Assembly: GCF_020616515.1 (NCBI RefSeq)
Contig: NZ_CP085135.1
Span: 6,433,001-6,497,000, forward strand
Direction: 5' to 3'
DNA length: 64,000 nt
Source: Mesorhizobium sp. PAMC28654
GTDB taxonomy: Bacteria; Pseudomonadota; Alphaproteobacteria; Rhizobiales; Rhizobiaceae
Every line of letters begins with the position of its first letter. Position 1 is the first letter of the stretch. This document shows, piece after piece, positions 18,768-29,144 of this stretch. The notes under the pieces were generated by a model. The model was not told the DNA's origin, ran no database searches, and worked only from the letters and a program-made list of their open reading frames with translations. The translations under genes and the position numbers were made by a program.

Positions 18768-21700
18768 TGAAGTCATTCAAACGCATCCTTCGCATTGTCG
18801 TCTACACGCTGCTGGTCGTGGTGGCCGCCGCAGCCGGCGCGCTGTTCGTGCTGACCAAGACCGAACGCGGCCGCGAAAATCTTGCCGGCCTCATTTCAAG
18901 CCTGGCTTCGAACGCGGATCGAAAGGTTACGGTCAGCGGCATCGATGGCATCTGGTCGGGCGCGCTGACGGTCGATGATGTCGTGCTGGAAGATCGCGAG
19001 GGCGCCTGGCTGGTGGCCCGCAAGGTGGCCGTCGACTGGTCGCCGCTGGCGCTGCTGTCGAAAAATTTCAGCGCCGACCGCATTGCCGCCGACCGCATCG
19101 AACTGGCGCGGCTGCCGGTGGCCAGCACACAGCCGAGCCAAGCCGGATCGACGACCCTCCCGGTTTCGATCGATGTAAAGCAGATCGATTTTCCCGACAT
19201 CGCGCTCGGGCAGGCCCTGGCCGGCAGCGGCATCGCCGAACTGACGGCCAAGGGAGCGGTCAAGGTCGATGCAGCGCCGCTTGCGGTGCGGACGAGCCTC
19301 AACATCACCCGCCGCGACGGCAAGCAAGGCAATGTCGACGCCAAGGTCCATTTCGCGCCGGCCGACGACAAGCTGGACCTTGACCTCAAGGCGTCGGAGC
19401 CGGCGGGCGGCATCATCGCCAACCTCCTCAACCTGCCGGATGCGCCGCCGGTCGACATCGTCGTTTCGGGCACCGGGCCGCTGGCCAACTGGAGCGGCGT
19501 CGGCACCTTCCTCGTCGATCACCAGATCGTCACCCAACTCACCGGCCGCCATCAACTGACTGACAAGGGTAACCATGTCGAAGCCAAGGGCGATGGCGAT
19601 TTCGAGCGCTTCCTGCCGGAGAATCTGAAGCCGCTGTTCGCCGGCAAGACCAGTTTCGACCTCGCCGGAACGGCGACCGCCGCCGGCGGCATCGACATCG
19701 AGCGCGCCAACATCGACAGCGACGCGGTGCACGGCACCGCCTCCGGCATTGTCGACCCGAAGGGCGCCAGCGATCTTTCCGTGCAACTCGCCGCCAAGGG
19801 CCCGCCCGTGGTGGTCAGCCTCGGCAGCAAGGCGCAGCCGATCACCGTGGCCATCAAGGGCGCCACGGCGCGCGCGTTCGGCGACGGCAAGGCGCCGATG
19901 GTCGACATTGGCGCGTCCTTCGTCTCGATCGTAGCGGGTGGGACGCGGCTCGACGATCTGTCGACGCAGATCCATTCCGACGGCTTCGACATCCAGAACC
20001 GCGCCGGTCCGGTGACGGTCAAGATCGAGGCCGGCGGTCTGAACACCGATCTGGCGACGCTGGCGCCGCTAATCACCGGCAAGGTCGCTGTCGATCTCGC
20101 TGGTTCGGTCAGCAAGGACGCGATCACCATCGACAAGGGCACGCTGACCAGCGATGCGCTCAATGCCTCGCTGACGGCCACGGTGGCGCTGGCTGACATG
20201 TCGATGCAGCTCAAGATGAATGCCGACGCGGTGTCGAGCGCATTGCCGCCGCAGATCGCCTCGGTGCTTGGCCCGCGGGTGAAATTCGCCGCGACCGCAA
20301 CGCGCGATCCGCAGGGTTCCTTCGCCGCCAACTCGATAGAACTCACCTCCGGTTCGCTGACCGCAAGCGGCACAGCCAGCGCCCAAGGCACGGACATCCA
20401 GGCCGATGTAAAGGGCAAGCTTGGCGACGTCTCGGTGCTGTCGCCCATGGTCGGCGTGCCGGTCGCCGGCGGCGTCGAGTTCTCGCTCACCGCCAAGGGC
20501 GCGCGCTCGGCACCTGATTTCTCGGTGTCGGCCAGCAGTGACAGCCTGACGGCTTCGGGCCACACGGTAAAGAACATCAAGCTCGATGCGACCGGCAAGG
20601 CAGACATCGCCAATCCCGCCGCCACGGTCACGCTGACCGGTTTAGCCAACGACCAGCCGCTCGACCTCAAGGCGGCGCTGGTGACGAATGAGGGCAAGCG
20701 CTCGATCAACGGATTTTCCGTTTCGCTGGGTGACAACAAGGTGTCTGGCGACCTCGCGCTCGACGACAAGTTCCTGCCGCTCGGCATGCTGACGCTGCAG
20801 GCGCCGGATATCTCGGCACTTGCCGCACTGGCGGGCCAGGCGATCACCGGCGATATCAACGGCACGATCAGTTTTGCCAAGGATGGCGACACGCCTTCGG
20901 TCACGATCGATGCCAAGAGCACATCGGTCTCGCGCGGCGACGTGGCGGCCAAGGCCATCGCGGTTGACGCCACCGTGGCCAACTATCTCAAGGCGCCGGC
21001 GATCTCCGGCACGATCAAGGCCGATACGGTCACTTCGGGCACCACGGAAATCAGCGGTATCAATGTCGATCTGAAGCGCGACGGCGACTGGACCGGCTTT
21101 ACCGGCGGCGCCACCATTGCCGGCATTCCGGCCACCGCCGCCGGGCGGGTGAAGATTGCCGGTGGTACAACGAGCGTCGAGATCGCCTCGGGCGAGGCGA
21201 CCGTTCGCGGCATCAAGGCGGCGATCGCGCAGCCGTCGACGCTGAGCATCGCCGATGGCACGACCAGCATAGAGAAACTGGCGCTCGATGTCGGCGGCGG
21301 AGCGGTGACCGTGTCCGGCACCGCCGGGCAGGCGCTCGATCTCAAAGCTGAATTCTCCGCGCTGCCGGCGGCACTTGCCAATGATTTTTCGTCGGGCCTC
21401 GATGCCGTGGGGACGCTGGGCGGCACGGCTAGTGTGACTGGATCACCGTCGGCTCCCGATGTTCGCTTCAATGCGCAACTGGTGGGTGTTGAAACCAGCC
21501 AGACACGTCAGGCGGGTCTCGGAGCACTGGCCGTCGATGCGGCTGGCAGCTTCACGACGGCCGGCGGTGTTGTCGTCGATCATGCAACGCTTTCCGGCGA
21601 CAGGATCTCCGGCAAGGCGGCCGGCACGCTCAACCCGAACGGCGCAAGCGATTTCGCTCTCGACCTCGCCTCCACCGGCCCGAGCCTGCCGCTGACTTTC

Positions 21701-24700
21701 GGCAGCGCTGAAAGCCCGATCAAGCTCGAATTGCAGGCGCTGTCGGTGAAGGCAGCGGGCGAGGGCACGCAGGCCCGGCTCGATATCTCCGGCATGCTGC
21801 CCTCGGTTGCCACCAGGCAGGTCAAGGTCGAAGGCGTCGCGGTCGCCCTGCATTCCGATGCATTCGACCTGAAGGGGCGCACCGGGCCAATCTCCGGCAC
21901 GGTGTCGGCGGACAAGATCGGACTCGAAAACCCGACCATCGCGCCGCTGATCGCCGGCAAGGTCACGGCCAAGGTTGCCGGCAACCTCGCCACCGACGCC
22001 ATCACCATCGACAGCGGCTCGGTGACGAGCGACGCTCTGGACAGTGCCTTCAATGGCCGGGTCTCGCTGGCCGACGGCGCCATCGACCTCAACCTCAAGG
22101 CTGATGCCGCCTCGGCGGCTCTGCCGGCGGCGGCGCGTGGCGTGCTGGCCGAGCGGACGCAGCTCAGTGCCGTGCTGAAGCGTGACGCCAGCGGCAATGT
22201 CAGCGTCGACGCGGTCAACCTGGCGTCCGGCGCGCTGACGGCCCAAGGGCAGGCCAGCCTTGCCGACAACAAGCTGACTGCCGACGTCAAGGGCGGGCTA
22301 TCTGACATTTCGCTGCTGTCGAAGGATGCCAAGGGCGCCATCGCCTTCGCGCTCAATGCGCAAGGGCCGGCGACCGCGCCGGACCTGTCGCTGACCGTCA
22401 ACAGCGACCAGTTGTCGGTGGCTGACCGGGAAATCACCGGGCTGAAGCTCACCGCCACCGGCAAGGCCGACGCCGCCAATCCGGCGGCCAATGTGCAGTT
22501 GACCGGCAATGTCGCGGGCCAGCCCCTGCAAGGCAGCGCGGTGCTGGCTACGTCGGACGGCAAGAGCGCCATCAACAGGCTGCTGCTGTCGCTGGGCAAG
22601 AACAGGATTTCCGGCGACCTGGCGCTCGACGAGAAGTTCGTCCCGGTCGGCACCGTGTCGCTCGACCTGCCGGATATCGGGCCGCTCGCCGCCCTGGCTC
22701 TGGAAAAGGCGGAAGGCGACGTTAGCGGCACGATCGACTTCTCGAAGAACGGCAACGCGCCGCAGGTCGCCATCAAGGCCAACACGGCGTCGCTGACGCG
22801 TGGTGACCTCTCTGCCAAGACGGTGTCGATCGACGCGCTGATCGCCAACTATCTGGCAGCCCCCGTCATCTCCGGCAAGGTGCGCGCCGACACCGTCACC
22901 TCAGGTACCACCGTCATTCGCGGCATCGATGTCGACCTGACGCGCGACGGCGACTGGACCGGCTTTTCCGGCGGCGCCACCGTGAAGGACATTCCGGCAA
23001 AGGCCACTGGGCGGGTGAAAGTCGCCAATGGCACGACGACCATCGAGCTGGCCTCGGGACAGGCGACCGTCCAGGGCATCAAGGCTGCCATCTCGCAGCC
23101 GTCGACCATCACCATCGCCAATGGCACGACCACTGTGGACAGGCTGGTGCTCGACCTCGGCGGCGGCACGGCGACGGTTTCCGGCAGGGTCGGGCAGTCT
23201 CTCGATCTCAACGCGACGCTGGCCCGGGTGCCGGCATCGCTCGCCAACAGTTTTTCGCCGGGGCTCGATGCCGCCGGCCTGATCTCGGGTACGGTCAAGG
23301 TGACGGGCGCCGCCGCCAGTCCCGCCGTGGCCTTCAACATCGACGCCGCCGGCGTGCAGACCTCGCAGACGCGCGGCGCCGGGCTCGGCGGCGTGAATAT
23401 CTCGTCCTCGGGCACGTTTGGCGGCAACAAGCTGACCTTCGACGCCAATCTGAGCGACGGAGCCGGCCTTGGCCTCAAGGGTGGCGGCACGGTGACGACC
23501 GCCGGCACGCCGGCGCTCGCTCTCGATTTCTCCGGCAAGGTGCCGTTCGACTTCCTCGACCAGAAACTCGCCGCGCAGGGCCTTTCGCTGACCGGCGCCG
23601 CCAATGTCAATGTGCAGGTTCGCGGACCGGCGACGTCGCCGATGATCGGTGGCACGGTGAGTGCATCCGGCGCCCGACTGGTGGATGCAACATCGGGACT
23701 GGCGGTCAATGACATCGCCCTCGACGTCTCGATCGGCAACGGGGTCGCGCGGATCAACCGCCTGACCGGCACGCTGTCGACCCGCGGCAGCCTGTCGGCC
23801 AGCGGCACGGTGGGCATCAACCCGGCGCAGGGTTTCCCGGCCGACCTGTCGATCAAGCTGGTCGATGGGCGCTATACGGATGGCCGCGTGGTGACCGCCA
23901 ATCTCGGCGGTGACCTGACGATCAAGGGACCGCTGACATCGGCGCCGGTGATTGCCGGCACCGTCAATCTGGCCAAGACGGTCATCACCGTGCCCGACAA
24001 GCTGCCGGGATCGCTGGCGGCGCTCGACGTCAAGCACAAGAACGCTCCGGCCGCTGTTCGCGCGCAGGACAAGGCGCTGCGCCCGGCGACGACGTCAGGC
24101 AAAGGCGGCGGTAGCGGTCTCAACCTCAATGTCACGGTCAACGCGCCGAACCAGATCTTCATCCAGGGCAGGGGCGTCGATGCCGAGCTTGGCGGGTCGC
24201 TCAAGCTGACCGGCCCGGCCTCGTCGCCGCAGGCGGTGGGCACCTTCACCTTGCAGCGCGGGCGGTTGTCGATCCTTGGCAAGCGGTTGACCTTCACCGA
24301 AGGCACGATCGGCTTCTCGGGCTCGCTGGTGCCTTATCTGAACCTCACGGCGACTTCGACAACGACCGGCACCACCGTCACCATCCTGGTGTCGGGCGAG
24401 GCGAACAATCCGAAATTCACTTTCTCCTCGGTTCCGGCGCTGCCCGAGGACGAGGTTCTGGCGCAGTTGATCTTCGGCCGCTCGATGTCGAACCTGTCGC
24501 CGCTGCAGATCGCGCAGCTTGCCGAAGCCGCCGCGCAATTGGCCGGCGTGGGCGGCTCGACCTCGCTGCTCGAAAACCTGCGCAGCGCGATCGGCGTCGA
24601 CGATCTCGACGTGACCACGGACAGCGAGGGTGGCACCGCGGTCTCCGCGGGCAAGTACCTGAACGACCGCACCTATGTGACGATCCAGAAGGGCGACAAG

Positions 24701-24817
24701 CCTGGCTCGGGCAAGGCGACCATCGACCTCAATGTCGGGCGCGGCGTCAAGCTGCGCGGCGAGGCCAATGACGCCGGCGAAGCCAAGGGCGGCATCTTCT
24801 ACGAAAAGGAATATTGA
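18767..24817 (+). CDS. tamB: TamB, inner-membrane AsmA-like bridge protein, enlarged by internal duplication
   Basis: 2016 residues; E. coli TamB has about 1260. N-terminal anchor about residues 9-28, a very long beta-rich periplasmic part predicted to form a lipid-conducting groove, and a C-terminal TamB (DUF490) domain about 1700-2016 ending in GGIFYEKEY. The extra length comes from two consecutive related blocks, about residues 300-918 and 919-1540; for example RDGDWTGFTGGATI and RDGDWTGFSGGATV lie 622 residues apart, and both blocks end with ETSQTR or QTSQTR. Translationally coupled to tamA. Confidence 0.93.
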   Translation: MKSFKRILRIVVYTLLVVVAAAAGALFVLTKTERGRENLAGLISSLASNADRKVTVSGIDGIWSGALTVDDVVLEDREGAWLVARKVAVDWSPLALLSKNFSADRIAADRIELARLPVASTQPSQAGSTTLPVSIDVKQIDFPDIALGQALAGSGIAELTAKGAVKVDAAPLAVRTSLNITRRDGKQGNVDAKVHFAPADDKLDLDLKASEPAGGIIANLLNLPDAPPVDIVVSGTGPLANWSGVGTFLVDHQIVTQLTGRHQLTDKGNHVEAKGDGDFERFLPENLKPLFAGKTSFDLAGTATAAGGIDIERANIDSDAVHGTASGIVDPKGASDLSVQLAAKGPPVVVSLGSKAQPITVAIKGATARAFGDGKAPMVDIGASFVSIVAGGTRLDDLSTQIHSDGFDIQNRAGPVTVKIEAGGLNTDLATLAPLITGKVAVDLAGSVSKDAITIDKGTLTSDALNASLTATVALADMSMQLKMNADAVSSALPPQIASVLGPRVKFAATATRDPQGSFAANSIELTSGSLTASGTASAQGTDIQADVKGKLGDVSVLSPMVGVPVAGGVEFSLTAKGARSAPDFSVSASSDSLTASGHTVKNIKLDATGKADIANPAATVTLTGLANDQPLDLKAALVTNEGKRSINGFSVSLGDNKVSGDLALDDKFLPLGMLTLQAPDISALAALAGQAITGDINGTISFAKDGDTPSVTIDAKSTSVSRGDVAAKAIAVDATVANYLKAPAISGTIKADTVTSGTTEISGINVDLKRDGDWTGFTGGATIAGIPATAAGRVKIAGGTTSVEIASGEATVRGIKAAIAQPSTLSIADGTTSIEKLALDVGGGAVTVSGTAGQALDLKAEFSALPAALANDFSSGLDAVGTLGGTASVTGSPSAPDVRFNAQLVGVETSQTRQAGLGALAVDAAGSFTTAGGVVVDHATLSGDRISGKAAGTLNPNGASDFALDLASTGPSLPLTFGSAESPIKLELQALSVKAAGEGTQARLDISGMLPSVATRQVKVEGVAVALHSDAFDLKGRTGPISGTVSADKIGLENPTIAPLIAGKVTAKVAGNLATDAITIDSGSVTSDALDSAFNGRVSLADGAIDLNLKADAASAALPAAARGVLAERTQLSAVLKRDASGNVSVDAVNLASGALTAQGQASLADNKLTADVKGGLSDISLLSKDAKGAIAFALNAQGPATAPDLSLTVNSDQLSVADREITGLKLTATGKADAANPAANVQLTGNVAGQPLQGSAVLATSDGKSAINRLLLSLGKNRISGDLALDEKFVPVGTVSLDLPDIGPLAALALEKAEGDVSGTIDFSKNGNAPQVAIKANTASLTRGDLSAKTVSIDALIANYLAAPVISGKVRADTVTSGTTVIRGIDVDLTRDGDWTGFSGGATVKDIPAKATGRVKVANGTTTIELASGQATVQGIKAAISQPSTITIANGTTTVDRLVLDLGGGTATVSGRVGQSLDLNATLARVPASLANSFSPGLDAAGLISGTVKVTGAAASPAVAFNIDAAGVQTSQTRGAGLGGVNISSSGTFGGNKLTFDANLSDGAGLGLKGGGTVTTAGTPALALDFSGKVPFDFLDQKLAAQGLSLTGAANVNVQVRGPATSPMIGGTVSASGARLVDATSGLAVNDIALDVSIGNGVARINRLTGTLSTRGSLSASGTVGINPAQGFPADLSIKLVDGRYTDGRVVTANLGGDLTIKGPLTSAPVIAGTVNLAKTVITVPDKLPGSLAALDVKHKNAPAAVRAQDKALRPATTSGKGGGSGLNLNVTVNAPNQIFIQGRGVDAELGGSLKLTGPASSPQAVGTFTLQRGRLSILGKRLTFTEGTIGFSGSLVPYLNLTATSTTTGTTVTILVSGEANNPKFTFSSVPALPEDEVLAQLIFGRSMSNLSPLQIAQLAEAAAQLAGVGGSTSLLENLRSAIGVDDLDVTTDSEGGTAVSAGKYLNDRTYVTIQKGDKPGSGKATIDLNVGRGVKLRGEANDAGEAKGGIFYEKEY

Positions 24818-25080
24818 GCCGCGAACGGTTCTGGCCCCACGGCAGGGGCGGGCTGGCGCTGTCCTAACTCCCTAGAATGTCTCAGTTTAATAGCAGCCGG
24901 AGATTCAAAAAGAATTCTGCGACGCAATAGCAATTTTGCGTCAAGACTGTCGTTATCACGCGAACCGGCTTGCTTCCAAAGTTGCACATTCCCTAACATG
25001 TTCCCAATCCCGTCTGTCTTTGACATGATGGCCCGGATGCGGAATGTTAAAAGGCAGAAAGCCAACAATGGGAGTTAGTC

Positions 25081-26739
25081 ATGACGATCTACAAGAGTAA
25101 TGGCGACAGCGTTCCGGATCACATCCTGGCGATGGCCGAGGAGGTCAAGGCAAACAAGGTGGACCGGCGCGAATTCCTGGCGCTCGCCAGTATCTTCGGC
25201 GCTTCGACGGCGATGGCATATGGCCTGCTCGGCCTCGCTGTCCCGACCCCGGCCAAGGCCGATGAAGTGCAGGGCAAGAAGGGCGGCGTGATCAAGGTCG
25301 CGATGTCCGTCAAGGATCCCAAGGATCCGCGCACGGCCGACTGGTCGGAGATCGCCAATGCCGAACGCCAGGCGCTGGAGCCGCTGGTGAAGTACACCCA
25401 CCAGTACACGTTCGCGCCCTATCTCCTGGCCGGCTGGGACATCAATGACGACGCCACCGAATACACGCTGCATGTGCGGCCGGGCGTCGAGTGGAACAAT
25501 GGCGACAAGTTCACCGCCGACGACGTGATCTACAATTTCACGCGCTGGGCCGACAAGACCGCGGAAGGCAATTCCATGCCGGGCCGCCTTGGCAGCCTCG
25601 TTGACCCAAACACCAAGAAGTTGAGCGAAGGATCCATCGTCAAGGTCGACGACATGACGGTCAAGCTGAAGCTCACCAAGCCCGACATCGCGCTCATCGC
25701 CAACCTGACCGACTATCCGGCGCTCGTAGTGCACAAGACCTTCGACGCGAAGGGCGCCAATTTCAAGAGCTGCCCGATCGGCACTGGCCCGTTCGAACTC
25801 GTCTCCTACGACGTCGGCCAGAAGGTGGTCTACAAGCGCCGTGAGACCGGCAAGTGGTGGCAGGGCGAGGTCTTCCTCGATGGCGTTCAGTTCATCGATT
25901 ATGGCACCGATCCGGCCGCGACGGTTTCGGCCTTCGAATCGGGCGAGGTGCAGACCAACCACGAAACGACCGCCGACTACGTCAAGATCATCGAGGGCGT
26001 CGGTGCTCCGGTTTCGGAAGTGGTGACCGCGGCCACCGTGGTGTCGCGCTTCAACATCAATGCCAAGCCCTATGGCGACCAGAAGGTGCGTCAGGCGATG
26101 TGCCTGGCCGTCGACAATTCGGTGGTGCTGCAGCTCGGCTACGGCAATGCCGGCTCGCCGGCTGAAAACCACCATGTCGCGCCGATCCATCCGGAATATG
26201 TCGCGCTGCCGAAGATCCCCCGCGACATCGCCAAGGCCAAGCAGATGCTGACGGAAGCCGGCGTGATCGATTTCGAGCACGAACTGATCAGCAACGACGA
26301 GGACTACCACAAGAACACCACCGACGCGATCGCGGCCCAGCTGCGCGAAGCCGGCATCAAGGTGAAGCGCACCGTGCTGCCGAGCTCGACATTCTGGAAT
26401 GACTGGACGAAGTATCCGTTCTCGGAAACCAACTGGAACATGCGTCCGCTGGGCATCCAGGTCATCGCCATTGCCTACCGCTCGGGTGAAGCCTGGAACG
26501 AAACGGCCTACGCCAATCCGGACTTCGACAAGAAGGTAAACGAAGCCCTCGGTATCGCCGACGCGGAGAAGCGCAAGGTGGTGATGAAGGATGTCGAGCA
26601 GATGCTGCAGGATTCCGGCATCATCATCCAGCCTTACTGGCGCAAGCTCTACATCAACATCAAGCCCGAGGTGAAGAACCACTCGATGCACCCGACCTAC
26701 GAGCATGACTTCGGCAAGGTCTGGCTCGATCAGGCGTGA
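25081..26739 (+). CDS. Dipeptide/oligopeptide-type ABC importer substrate-binding protein
   Basis: 552-residue SBP_bac_5 family protein. A twin-arginine signal is visible: DRREFLAL at about residues 36-43, followed by a hydrophobic stretch to about AKA (60), so it is likely exported folded by Tat. Domain hallmarks include [23 protein letters not shown] and [27 protein letters not shown]. The real ligand may be a peptide or another large solute. GGGAG precedes the ATG. First gene of a four-gene importer; a strong hairpin separates it from the permeases. Confidence 0.9.
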   Translation: MTIYKSNGDSVPDHILAMAEEVKANKVDRREFLALASIFGASTAMAYGLLGLAVPTPAKADEVQGKKGGVIKVAMSVKDPKDPRTADWSEIANAERQALEPLVKYTHQYTFAPYLLAGWDINDDATEYTLHVRPGVEWNNGDKFTADDVIYNFTRWADKTAEGNSMPGRLGSLVDPNTKKLSEGSIVKVDDMTVKLKLTKPDIALIANLTDYPALVVHKTFDAKGANFKSCPIGTGPFELVSYDVGQKVVYKRRETGKWWQGEVFLDGVQFIDYGTDPAATVSAFESGEVQTNHETTADYVKIIEGVGAPVSEVVTAATVVSRFNINAKPYGDQKVRQAMCLAVDNSVVLQLGYGNAGSPAENHHVAPIHPEYVALPKIPRDIAKAKQMLTEAGVIDFEHELISNDEDYHKNTTDAIAAQLREAGIKVKRTVLPSSTFWNDWTKYPFSETNWNMRPLGIQVIAIAYRSGEAWNETAYANPDFDKKVNEALGIADAEKRKVVMKDVEQMLQDSGIIIQPYWRKLYINIKPEVKNHSMHPTYEHDFGKVWLDQA

Positions 26740-26750
26740 CCTAGAACTTG

Positions 26751-26784
26751 GCGGATACGAGGGGCTCGCGCCCCTCGTATCCGC
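26751..26784. terminator. Strong intra-operon hairpin after the binding-protein gene
   Basis: Perfect 14-bp inverted repeat GCGGATACGAGGGG / CCCCTCGTATCCGC with loop CTCGCG, 12 bases after the stop codon. No T-run follows, so rather than a full terminator it may be an mRNA-stabilising hairpin or partial attenuator that keeps binding protein in excess over the permeases. Confidence 0.8.
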
Positions 26785-26888
26785 AGGATGGTCGCTGCTG
26801 CATGCGTTGCAGCGGCGGCGTGACGTCACAAGGTTTTCGAAACAGGGTTGACCATATCTGACCCCAACCCGGCCGGCAGGGGGGCACA

Positions 26889-27923
26889 ATGTTCTCATTC
26901 ATAGCCAGACGCATCGGCACGATTCTGCTCACGATGCTGTGCCTGACGCTGGTCGTCTTCTTCCTCGTCAATCTCGAACCCAACCTGAAGAAGCTGGCGA
27001 TCAGCCAGACGGAAATGCACACCTCCGCCGAGCAGCTCGAAAGCTGGCTGGTCAAGAACGGCTATCGCCAGAATTTCTTCGTGCGCTATGGCCAGTGGCT
27101 GGGCATCGTGCCCAAGCAGCCGGTGACCGATCCGGCGACCGGCAAGACGTCGCAGCGCTTCTCCTACTGCAACGACCCGGTCGAACCGAAATTCTCCGGC
27201 GTCATCCAGGGCGATTTCGGCTGCTCCACCAAGTTCAAGACCACGGTGGGGGCAAAGCTGTTCCCGGCGCTCGGCGCCACCGGCATCCTGATGCTGTGCG
27301 TGCTGGCGGTGATGGTGCCGGTATCGCTGCTGATCGGCATTCTTGCGGGCATGCGGGAGGGGTCGCGCACCGACCGCGTGCTGTCGGTGGCCTCGATCGC
27401 CTCGACGGCGACGCCCGAATATGTGTCGGGCGTCATCTTCACCGTCGTCTTTGCTTCCTGGCTCGGCTGGCTGAACGGCTCGGCCGCTTCGGCGAGCCAG
27501 GGCATCACATTCTACAATTTCACGCTGCCGGTGATCACGCTGGCGATCTACGGCATCGGCTATATCGCGCGCATGACGCGCGCCTCGATGGTCGAGGTGA
27601 TGACGCAGCAATATATCCGCACCGCGCGATTGAAGGGACTTAGCTTCGGCAACGTGGTGGTCAAGCATGCGCTGCGCAATGCGCTGATCGCGCCCTTCAC
27701 CGTCATCATGCTGCAGTTTCCGTGGCTGCTCACCGGCGTCGTCATCGTCGAGGTGATGTTCCGCTACCAGGGGTTCGGCTACACGCTGGTCGAGGCCGCC
27801 GGCAACAACGACATCGACCTGTTGCTCGGCTGTTCGCTGGTTTCGGTGTTCATCGTGCTGATCACGCAGCTCATTTCCGACGTCGGCTACGCGTTCCTCA
27901 ATCCGCGTATCAGGGTTCAGTAG
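26889..27923 (+). CDS. Peptide-type ABC importer permease (DppB-like)
   Basis: 344-residue inner-membrane permease. First helix at about residues 9-30, then a large periplasmic segment (about 35-130) as usual for DppB, then five helices. The ATPase-contact loop lies around IRTARLKGLSFGNVVVKHALRNALI, and TPEYVSGVIF is a family motif. GGGGG precedes the ATG. Followed after 12 bases by the second permease. Confidence 0.92.
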   Translation: MFSFIARRIGTILLTMLCLTLVVFFLVNLEPNLKKLAISQTEMHTSAEQLESWLVKNGYRQNFFVRYGQWLGIVPKQPVTDPATGKTSQRFSYCNDPVEPKFSGVIQGDFGCSTKFKTTVGAKLFPALGATGILMLCVLAVMVPVSLLIGILAGMREGSRTDRVLSVASIASTATPEYVSGVIFTVVFASWLGWLNGSAASASQGITFYNFTLPVITLAIYGIGYIARMTRASMVEVMTQQYIRTARLKGLSFGNVVVKHALRNALIAPFTVIMLQFPWLLTGVVIVEVMFRYQGFGYTLVEAAGNNDIDLLLGCSLVSVFIVLITQLISDVGYAFLNPRIRVQ

Positions 27924-27935
27924 GGGAGAAGGCGC

Positions 27936-29093
27936 ATGCAAGTCCAATATATCGGCGCCTTCACCATTGTCCTCGAAGTGCTCTCGCGCTTCTGGCCGGT
28001 CTGGGTCGCGCTCGCCATCGTCATGGGCGCGAGCTTCGCCTACAAGAAGAAGTTGGCGCTCTACGGCCAGCTGTTCGACAGCGGCGTCGGCATCGTCGGC
28101 GTCGCCATCTGCCTGTTCTGGTTGTTCACGGCAATCTTCGCCTCGACCATCTCGCCTTTCGATCCGCTCGGCCAGATTCCGGTGATGAAGGACGTGTTGC
28201 CGGGCGCCGTCGAGCCGCAATCGGGGCTGGTCTATCTGTTCGGTGGCGACAAGCTGGCCCGCGACGTCTTTTCACGCATGGTCTATGGCAGCCAGATCGT
28301 GCTGATCATCGCGCCGGCGGCGACCGGTTTCGCGCTGATGGTCGGCATCACGCTCGGTCTGCCCGCGGGCTATTATGGCGGCAAGATCGACACGGTGCTG
28401 TCGTTCCTCGCCAACCTCGTGCTGGCCTTCCCGGTCATCCTGCTGTTCTACCTGCTGGTGACACCGGGCATCATGGACACGCCGATACCCTATGCGCTGG
28501 CCGGGGTGTTCTTCCTGTTTCCGATCATCTTTTTCAGCGTGCTGTTCTGGACGCGCTACAAGAACCGACCTGACCGGATCTACATCCTGCTCGGCCTGAC
28601 CCTGGTGATCGGCGGCTGGATCTACCTCGGCCTCGTCTTCGACAAGGACCCGCTGCACATCGTCCATATCGACCCCAACCAGCTCAACATCTTCGTGGCG
28701 GTGGTGTTCGCCTCCAGCCCGGGCGTGTTCCGCATCGTGCGCGGCCTGGTGATGGACATCAAGACGCGCGACTATGTGGCGGCGGCGCAGACGCGCGGTG
28801 AATCTCCCTGGTACATCATGCTTTGGGAGATCCTGCCCAATGCGCGCGGGCCGCTGATCGTCGATGCCTGCCTGCGCATCGGCTACACCACCATCCTGCT
28901 CGGCACGCTCGGTTATTTCGGCCTTGGTCTGGCGCCTGAAAGTCCGGACTGGGGCACGGCGATCAAGGACGCCAGCCGACTGCTGCGCTCCTTCATCCAT
29001 CCGGCGCTGCCGCCGACGATCGCGCTGATGTCGTTCGTGCTGGGGCTCAACCTCTTGGCCGACTCGCTGCGTGAACAATCGATGAAAGACTGA
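27936..29093 (+). CDS. Peptide-type ABC importer permease (DppC-like), long form
   Basis: 385 residues, longer than the usual roughly 300. Helices at about 10-30 and 45-65, then the core domain with MVYGSQIVLIIAPAATGFALMVGITLGLPAGYYGG and the contact loop YVAAAQTRGESPWYIMLWEILPNARGPLIVDACLR. The extra length is two hydrophobic stretches in the middle (about 185-235) that add membrane segments. GGGGAGAAGG precedes the ATG. Confidence 0.9.
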   Translation: MQVQYIGAFTIVLEVLSRFWPVWVALAIVMGASFAYKKKLALYGQLFDSGVGIVGVAICLFWLFTAIFASTISPFDPLGQIPVMKDVLPGAVEPQSGLVYLFGGDKLARDVFSRMVYGSQIVLIIAPAATGFALMVGITLGLPAGYYGGKIDTVLSFLANLVLAFPVILLFYLLVTPGIMDTPIPYALAGVFFLFPIIFFSVLFWTRYKNRPDRIYILLGLTLVIGGWIYLGLVFDKDPLHIVHIDPNQLNIFVAVVFASSPGVFRIVRGLVMDIKTRDYVAAAQTRGESPWYIMLWEILPNARGPLIVDACLRIGYTTILLGTLGYFGLGLAPESPDWGTAIKDASRLLRSFIHPALPPTIALMSFVLGLNLLADSLREQSMKD

Positions 29094-29144
29094 TCCGCGG
29101 GTTTCGACCCGACGCGCCTGACAGAATTAGGATTGGAGCGACCC

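Noticed and set aside
25075..26898. A 607-codon minus-strand open frame opposite the peptide-binding protein gene
   Set aside because: No domain seen, while the plus strand encodes an unmistakable receptor with a Tat signal.
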